Assembly (NCBI GenBank): GCA_958450365.1
Contig: CAUEEP010000895.1
Coordinates: 124,001 to 188,000, forward strand
Direction: 5' to 3'
From: Mesorhabditis belari
Taxonomy: Eukaryota > Nematoda > Chromadorea > Rhabditida > Rhabditidae
Length of the DNA stretch: 64,000 nt
How positions within the stretch are numbered: position 1 is the stretch's first letter; every line of letters begins with the position of its first letter. Positions 57,597 to 64,000 of the stretch are shown here, in pieces. The translations under genes and the position numbers were made by a program. The notes under the pieces were generated by a model. That model had not been told where the DNA came from and searched no databases. It saw nothing but the letters and a program-made list of their open reading frames with translations.

Positions 57597-57862
57597 ACAG
57601 ATTCCGATTGACAATTCAAATTGACAATACTTAGCCTTAACACGTTGACGACAATGGCGTTTTTGCACAAACAATCGCATGGGACAATGTTGTTTTTTTT
57701 CGACAAAAAATGTCACCTGACATCAGGTGACAATGTCCCAGGCGAACGAATATGTGTCAGACAGCATCAGGTGACAATGTCGTCAACGTGTTAATATAAG
57801 CGTGTAAACTTGTTTATCGATTAAAGTTAGACTCAAGTAGTCATAAGCTGTTTTCTAATAAG
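57597..57862 (+). repeat. Paralogous repeat copy C, split by a TTAA element
   Basis: Same repeat as copy B, interrupted at its TTAA by the element at 57,641-57,790. Confidence 0.85.
57641..57790. mobile_element. 150-bp MITE with TTAA target duplication
   Basis: Termini CACGTTGACGACAATG and inverse CATTGTCGTCAACGTG, flanked by TTAA on both sides; copy B has a single TTAA here. TTAA-specific insertion is typical of piggyBac-type elements. It also contains CACCTGACATCAGGTG, a small palindrome. Confidence 0.85.
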
Positions 57863-58689
57863 TCAATAATATTGATCAAGAGAAAAGCAGGTGAAAAAGC
57901 AGCAGAAAAGCAAGAGAAAAGCGCACTGTTTCTTTAAAAAGTTAAAAAAAAAACAAAGTAAAAACTTGTTAGAGTTACGAAGCATTATAAAAAAACAAAA
58001 ATATAAACAAAAAAAAAGGTTTGATGATTTTTAGGCTATACAATGGCAAATTGATCAAATTTTAGCGCAATAGACTACGCGACATTACGGATATTACGGT
58101 AATAACAGGTATACGGCATGTATTACGGTAAAAAAGGTAATGTAGTGAAAGTAAGAGTTTAAAAGGTACTACAGGCATTTTTAGTTACAGAATGGACAGC
58201 CTTTTACACACAAAAGACTATGGAAAATACGAATAAAGTGTTACAATAGTGACAAAAAAACTAACTTTAACAAAAACTAACAAATCTTTAAAAATGATTT
58301 TTGAAAGCGAAAACGTTTGGTGTGTGTGTATGGGGGTATGTTGGTTAGACACTAAGTAAATAGAGCTACATTTTGACAGCTGAAGACTGGAAAAAGTGAA
58401 AGAAAAGGCGATGAATTGAATTACAAAGATCGAAATGAATCAGAAAATAAATATTTTTCTATATTTTCTTGAAGTAAGCTGTAAAAGTTTGAAGAGAAAA
58501 TGATTTTTTGATAAATATTTTTTGTGTAAGATGTTGATGTAAATGATTTTTCTATTTCTATAGTCGGGTAAAGCAAACTTGTTTTCATAGTTGTGTGCAT
58601 TTTTCGTTTTCATATAAAAGTGATCTATTTATTCTTTAATGTAAACAAAAATACAGACTTTAGATTTTATAAAAAAAAAACACAATTAA

Positions 58690-58974
58690 GCTCCAGTGAA
58701 AATAGAGAAATCGAAAAAAGAGAAGCCAACAATGAGACATATGCTTTGCCCAAGAGGAAATGAGTTCTCGAAATCACCTCTGTGTACTTTTTCGCTAAAA
58801 TGCAGCGTTTCTGGCACACTCAAATCAACGGGATCATCAAGGACAAATGTTGTGCAGTGCTTGATGTCTTCTCAAATGTCTTCCCACCAAATCCGCTTTC
58901 TAAAGCGTGTCCCACTTTCTCCGACTACCGTAAGCTTGTCTCTATTTTTATTCAAATCGATAAATTTAAAAAAC
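58690..58974 (+). other. Unassigned open region
   Basis: An open frame of 111 codons at 58,782-59,117 includes the duplicated segment. Its first part (FWHTQINGIIKDKCCAVLDV...) is not recognised and shows no clear splice acceptor. It may be a gene fragment or transposon relic. Confidence 0.3.
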
Positions 58975-59165
58975 GCCTGATCGACATCGAAACGACCAAT
59001 GCCGGACGAGGTGAACCCGGAGATTTTCCCAGCAAAGTCGACAAATTGGACACAGAACATGGCGCTTGCATTTTGGAGGATCGCGGTTGGTTTGAACTTT
59101 TAAGGTTTTGGTTCTGATCGCCTTCTAGACTCACCGGCTCGGGATTGAGAATTCATTTGTAGAAT
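58975..59165 (+). repeat. Inverted duplicate of a cysteine-rich-gene segment
   Basis: Near-identical to the minus strand of 42,987-43,190, starting inside exon 15 (CATCGAAACGACCAATGCCG) and ending in its intron (GAATTCATTTGTAGAAT). Confidence 0.9.
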
Positions 59166-59220
59166 TTTTGGGAGTCTTTAATGAAAAAGATATTCAATTA
59201 ACGCTATAAAATTGAGGTGC

Positions 59221-59723
59221 TAGCAAAAGCGCCGCGTTTTTTGCGCGAAAATGGGGTAGGCCAATTTCCACCATTTTATTTGCGCTTATGAAAATCTGCA
59301 ACAAAACACTTTTTCCGAACCAAAACCAACTTTTTTTTCAGTTTTTTGCTTCACAATTTTAGTTCACACTGTTTTCAATTAGAAAACATGTTTAAATACT
59401 TATATAGACCTAAAAACAGTCATTTTTGTGTCCCCCAATTGAGCTTTTGCTCGCTTTATCGATTTTATGCCATTTTCAGATCCGGTAAAGGCTCCAAAGT
59501 AGCGAGCATCGTTGGCGAGTAATAAAAAGATCAGAATAAACAATTGGAGTTGGCAGGAAAGTGTGTTGAAAAGCGCAAATTTTGATAACGTGTTTTTCTC
59601 GATTTTTGTGCTTTTCTTGGTTTCTTTTCAAGTTTTAGACTAACTTATCAAATTTTGATAAATTTTGATAAAAAGATACGCGGCGCAAAAAACTTTGGCG
59701 CAAATAATTTGGCGCTTTTGCTA
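59221..59723. mobile_element. Inverted-repeat element (TAGCAAAAGCGCC ends)
   Basis: Left TAGCAAAAGCGCCGCG and right GGCGCTTTTGCTA are inverse; includes GGGGTAGGCCAATTTCC, close to the terminus of the foldback at 55,040. No clear target duplication was found. Confidence 0.65.
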
Positions 59724-60018
59724 ACATCTCATAAACTTACAGAATTTTCATCTCTCTCACTTTTTTTTCGCAAGCCTTGTAATTGTTGAGAAGACTTTGT
59801 TTTAACAGTGAAACACAAAAATTATGTAAATGTTGTCGTGGAATGCACTAGTTTTGCGTGAAAATTGTATTGTGACGGAAAATAGTTTACGCTGTGAAAA
59901 AATGAGAAAATTTCCTATAGGAATCCTGCTAAATTTTGTAATTTGAAACGTGTTTTTCTCGATTTTTGTGCTTTTCTTGGTTTCTTTTAAAGTTTTAGAC
60001 TAACTAATCTATTTCAAC

Positions 60019-60033
60019 TTTTATTTTTTAGGA
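60019..60033 (+). promoter_or_regulatory. Likely trans-splice acceptor of the phosphatase
   Basis: TTTATTTTTTAG followed by GA and the ATG at 60,034. No upstream exon found. Confidence 0.5.
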
Positions 60034-61322
60034 ATGCTCACCTCGTTCCTCTTTTACCCGTCTTTGGGTTACAACTTGCTGCGCAATCAAATACAACCGA
60101 AGAAATGGATGTGGCCAGTTGTTTTTGAATACTTAAAGACGTGATAGTCGGTTTATTTTTAATTAATCGGTGCAAGTGCTTTCTTCTCAAAAATTCTATT
60201 GCACAGAAATTATTTACTCGTTTAGGTACAATAGAATAGACGACGGCCTCGTGCTGGGCGCAATGCCGTTCAAATCGATGAAAGAGGATTTGATAAAGGT
60301 GGGACATTTACTAATTTACTTGGAACTAGCAGAAGTAGCCTTAAATAGTCAAAATCGCTTTTAACGGGCTTAAATTCAAAATTCAAATGGGAAATTTAAA
60401 GCTTTAGCAAGATTTACGTTCTAAAGGCTTAGGTTTGAGGTACAAGTATTGTCAAACAGCTAACAGCATGTTTACTAAAACTTGTAACCTTTCAAATTTA
60501 GTTTTTATTCGTTTACAAATCTAACAGATCTTTTTAGAAAGAAAACGTCGGAGGAGTGGTTTGCTGCACGGAGCCTTACGAGCTGAAAGCCGCCTGGAAA
60601 GCGATGAACGGAGATGATTGGAAAGTAGGTCATTAAAGAAATTTTAGCAAAATTTGTAAATTTAAATAAATTTAACATTTTAGGCTGAAGGTGTCGAGTT
60701 TCACGCGATCCCGATGACCGACTTTTTTGGCTCAGCTGCGAGGGGAGAACTTCAAAAGGTGAATTGACTTCAGCAATACAAGGAAACGCGTTTTTAGGCG
60801 GTCAACTTCATGAAAGAAATAAACGATAAAGGGAAATCCGTTTATGTGCATTGTAAGGTGAGTTATGGGATACTAAAGTAATCTTTATGAAATTTGTAAT
60901 TTTTATTTTAGGCTGGCCGAATGCGTTCAGCGACGGTAGCGACGTGTTATTTGATGCAAAAGAAAGATTGGCTACCAAATGTCGCCTTTGAGTTTATTAA
61001 AGGGAGTAGACCACAGGTATATTTTTAGTCTTTTAGCTATCTAATTGAAATGATGCTCTTAGTGAAGCTCTCTTTCGAGGTCGAATAAAATAGCTCAAAG
61101 GGTAATTTGATACTCTGTATGGCAAGTTAAGCTCAACTTGTATCGATACTATGAAAAGAAGCATTTTTGTATTTTTTCTAATGCCAAATAACCGTTTCAT
61201 TTTAGGTATTGCTGCGAAGTACACAATGGCGAACGGTAAACGAGTATCGACGTTGGTTGGACACCCATCCCCAATTCGTCTTTTCACATTCTTCATTTTC
61301 ATCCAATTCCGGTAAAGCCTAG
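60034..61322 (+). CDS. PTPMT1-like mitochondrial dual-specificity phosphatase, 7 exons
   Basis: Predicted phosphatidylglycerophosphate phosphatase of the inner mitochondrial membrane (cardiolipin synthesis). Exons 60034-60110, 60226-60298, 60538-60624, 60684-60758, 60798-60857, 60912-61016 and 61206-61322 give 197 residues, close to the about 200 of PTPMT1. Family features: N-terminal FYPSLGYNLLRN, then YNRIDDGLVLGAMPFKSM, and the catalytic loop VHCKAGRMRSA (Cys-x5-Arg), with the intron falling inside the loop between HCK and AGR. C-terminal LLRSTQWRTVNEY follows. The first donor is uncertain: the one at 60,110 is poor but gives the usual length, while 60,140 would add ten residues. A donor inside the last codons (61,311) could lead to further exons near 63.1 kb. 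Confidence 0.88.
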
Positions 61323-63048
61323 CTTCATCCTTATGTATATACTCATTTGAAAATCTTTATTTTTCGCAATAGGAAAATTTTATTGATAGTTCGTTCAAAT
61401 TGTTCTCAAATTCTCTGCATTGTTTACGTTTGTCATTTTAGTTTTATAAACTGTGATAAATTATTGCTTTTCTTTCAAATTCATTTGCAAAGCGTTCATG
61501 AACACAATCAGTTTTCTAATTTAATTCTTTTGTGAATTCGATAAGGAATTTTTGTTGTTGGGTGGGGTTCATTGATAGGAATGATTCATTTTCGGGGACT
61601 AAGAGTCTGGTTATTGCTGCCTCAGATGTTCTTTCCGTTTTAAGACCTCAAATTTTAATTGTTAACTTATAATAAGATTCATTATTCGAATTTAGAAAGA
61701 TTAAAGGTTTTTTAGGTTTTCAAATCCGAATAAGCTCGGCTTCCGTGAGGTACTGTAAATAGGGTTTTGACAAGTAATCTGGTTTTGGGCTTTGAGTAGA
61801 GGGAAGAGTTGATTCACCATACTTTAGATTGTTTTATTCGAGGAATTATTCAGTTCATCCGAAGAGCACAACTTGAACAAGCAAGCGACTAACGGGGTTC
61901 ATTCAACTTTTCCAAAAGAGAATCACGGGGTGGAGTTTTGTTGGGAACTGGCGCGGAGAAGACCGGTTTTTGTTCGTTGGCATAGACAGAGAGAAGACAT
62001 TTCTCCCTTCTTCCGTCACTCATCGATGACTCGAGTCACTCCCGTCAAGCAGACACATCTTTAAAGATGCTTGTGTCATTAATTTACTACGAGTCAGGTT
62101 TTTATCTATCTTTGATCTACTTTTTCGACATAGGTTTTGGTTCAGCAATTAGGTGCAGTAATTTGGCAGCTTTTGGATATTATGCTTATTGCGAGCGACC
62201 GACTTAGTTGTTTGTTTCTCTCGTATCAGTTGGCTTTGCATCTGAAGTTTACAACAATGCATAGGTCAACGGTGATAAGGTGATAGCAATCCCAATTTGC
62301 ATTAAAGTTGGATATTTTTTGATAAATGCTAGGGTTTATCTTTAGGTTATGCTTTTGTTTCTTTAGGTTTATGGTAGCGTTTTTAGGAGCTAGCATAGTT
62401 ACCGTAATCTCGTGAAGGATTACTTTAACATTCTATTGGATGATACGGTAACTAGGTCAGCTTTTTTGGGATTCGATCATTGTTAAACTGGATTCCAACG
62501 TGGTCGAAACACTTTTTGATACTTATCCCCGCTTTTTGGTGAACTATCCAACGGATTAACACATAAAAAGCTTGTTTCCCGCCAGTTTGTTATGGAAACC
62601 GCGTGTTGACATTTGATCAACAAATTTTGCTATGCGAACATGTTTTCCAGCATTGTTCATTGTTCTTTGATGATTACTTGTTCTTTTTCACTTTCAAAGC
62701 AGCTGACCGTTATTGGCGGTTATTTTGTGTGTCTTGAGTCGTTGAATCTTTTCACTGTCGACCCCTCTTTTCTCTTTCTTTTGTCCTGTATGGTTCCTTG
62801 TTTGCTTGCTCTATTCGCTGAACAAAAAAACAGCGGGACAAAGCAGTCCCTCCTTCCTGCTCCTTTTGCAAATTCCACCCCACCGATCATTTTGACGATC
62901 TATCCTTTCTTGAGGGGAAACTTCATTTTTTTCATGTTTATCGTAGTCTATGTCTAAAATGGCGTAAAATCTTTAGATTTTTTCCAGAGTTCAATTTTTT
63001 CATTTTCTGAATTGCTATAAATTTCTATAAATTTCTATAAATTGTTTT
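61323..63048. other. 3' flank, no further gene recognised
   Basis: AT-rich. Open frames at 61,873-62,064 and 62,613-62,957 have no domain or splice support. Confidence 0.4.
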
Positions 63049-63091
63049 TATTTCAGAAATCAGACATTTCTATAAATTGTTTTTATTTCAG

Positions 63092-63274
63092 AAATCAGCG
63101 ACCGTTTGAGTGAACGATGCGTGAAGAGTGCCAAATGTTACAGCGTTCCCGAAGCGACGCCGATTTTTCGGTTAGTATGCATTTTTAATTTAAAATTTAA
63201 AATTTAAAATCTATAAAAGAGAGGATTAGATTTTATGTGCCCCGATTTCGTCCTTTTCTAGGTTAATCCCATAG
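63092..63274 (+). other. Possible alternative 3' exons of the phosphatase
   Basis: If 61,311 is used as donor (G/GTAAAG), an exon 63092-63170 (TTTATTTCAG acceptor, GTTAGT donor, encoding ISDRLSERCVKSAKCYSVPE) and a mini-exon 63262-63274 (LIP, stop) stay in frame. The acceptor segment is tandemly duplicated 35 bp upstream (63,051). Equally it could belong to an unrelated transcript. Confidence 0.35.
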
Positions 63275-64000
63275 TGCCTTTTCAGTTTCACGACCTTGTT
63301 GAGGACAGACAGAGCATGCAGTTTTTGATGTTTTTATAAAAATTGAATTACACAAAATTTACCGATCATATGATACCCAGCCACCAATCAAGTAAAAAAG
63401 ATCTCCCATCTTTTCTTGAGCTATTCGACCGTTCCAAGGACAACACCGAAAATTGGAATGGGTTTTCCGGCCGATACTTTTTCAACTATCTTTTAAAACT
63501 AGGTCAGAAAATTAAAGCTGCCCTACACTTTTAAATATTAATGCTCTCTTTCAATCATTTGCCTAGTAAAGAGTGAGCTAAATAGTAAGACAAGAGAATG
63601 GACAGCCGAAAGAAATGGGTGTTGTTTAGCGGAATGGACAGACTTGGCAAAAAGGGGGATGCGCGAGAAAGAGTGAAAGAAGGGACGAGTGAATGAGAAG
63701 AGTCTTTCTTCCTTTTCCTTTCCTTTCCAAGAGCTTCTCCCCTGCCCATTCCCTTGTCAGGGCGCTTCTTCGTGCTCCCCTTCTTTTCAGTCAACGCAAA
63801 TCGATGCCCCTTTTGCGACCTTTTTCTCATTTTCCTCATTCTCCACAATCCATTCCTCCCAAATGACACCAACACGAGACTCGGACACCCATTCCCCTCC
63901 TCTCATTCCCCTAATTTTTGATCCTATGCTTTTTGAGAGCCTAGTTTTTAGGAAATCTTTGCCACATCGCTGAGATTTTCTTTCGATTGATTCATTGATA
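63275..64000. other. No gene recognised at window end
   Basis: 63,690-63,900 is pyrimidine-rich; frames on both strands have low-complexity Ser/Pro/Phe composition. Confidence 0.4.

Overview
This window comes from a nematode nuclear genome, probably a free-living rhabditid. The genes are broken into many small exons with mostly short AT-rich introns and TTTCAG- or TTTTAG-type acceptors. At least three genes have an acceptor-like sequence directly at the start codon, as expected for spliced-leader trans-splicing. One gene, unc-104, can be followed residue by residue against Caenorhabditis UNC-104. The species cannot be named. Intergenic DNA and long introns are unusually rich in minisatellites, short inverted-repeat elements (MITEs and foldbacks) and decayed tRNA-like sequences.

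Layout. 1-6.8 kb: no gene, only repeats (400-450 bp tandem units, a foldback, a G-rich inverted-repeat element, microsatellites). 6.8-9.6 kb (+): a five-exon gene for an unrecognised protein with two membrane segments. 9.65-17.0 kb: no gene recognised, many minisatellites. 17.0-39.4 kb (+): a complete unc-104/KIF1A kinesin-3 gene. Forty-two exons can be chained with consistent phases to 1,585 codons, with an additional alternative exon. 40.4-45.7 kb (-): a 30-exon gene, converging on unc-104, for a secreted-then-anchored cysteine-rich (furin-like repeat) type I membrane protein of about 951 residues. 47.4-55.6 kb (-): a 19-exon cationic amino acid transporter (SLC7A1-4 family, about 647 residues). 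55.6-60.0 kb: transposon relics and paralogous repeat copies. 60.0-61.3 kb (+): a PTPMT1-like mitochondrial dual-specificity phosphatase (about 197 residues). 61.3-64.0 kb: mostly empty, with possible extra 3' exons of the phosphatase.

The genes do not form an operon or an evident pathway: UNC-104 is an axonal vesicle motor, the transporter imports lysine/arginine-type amino acids, and the phosphatase acts in cardiolipin synthesis. I found no convincing new multi-gene system. The most interesting material is in the non-coding fabric: a MITE-like element carrying a copy of the neighbouring unc-104 exon; a TA-targeting element nested in an 8-bp-TSD foldback whose intact opposite arm preserves the empty site; two more elements dated by paralogous empty sites; tandemly duplicated 3' splice sites; two GC-AG introns; a swarm of tRNA-like sequences inside unc-104 introns; and a pair of interchangeable exons in unc-104. 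All exon boundaries are hand-derived from reading frame, splice motifs and family conservation, without transcripts.
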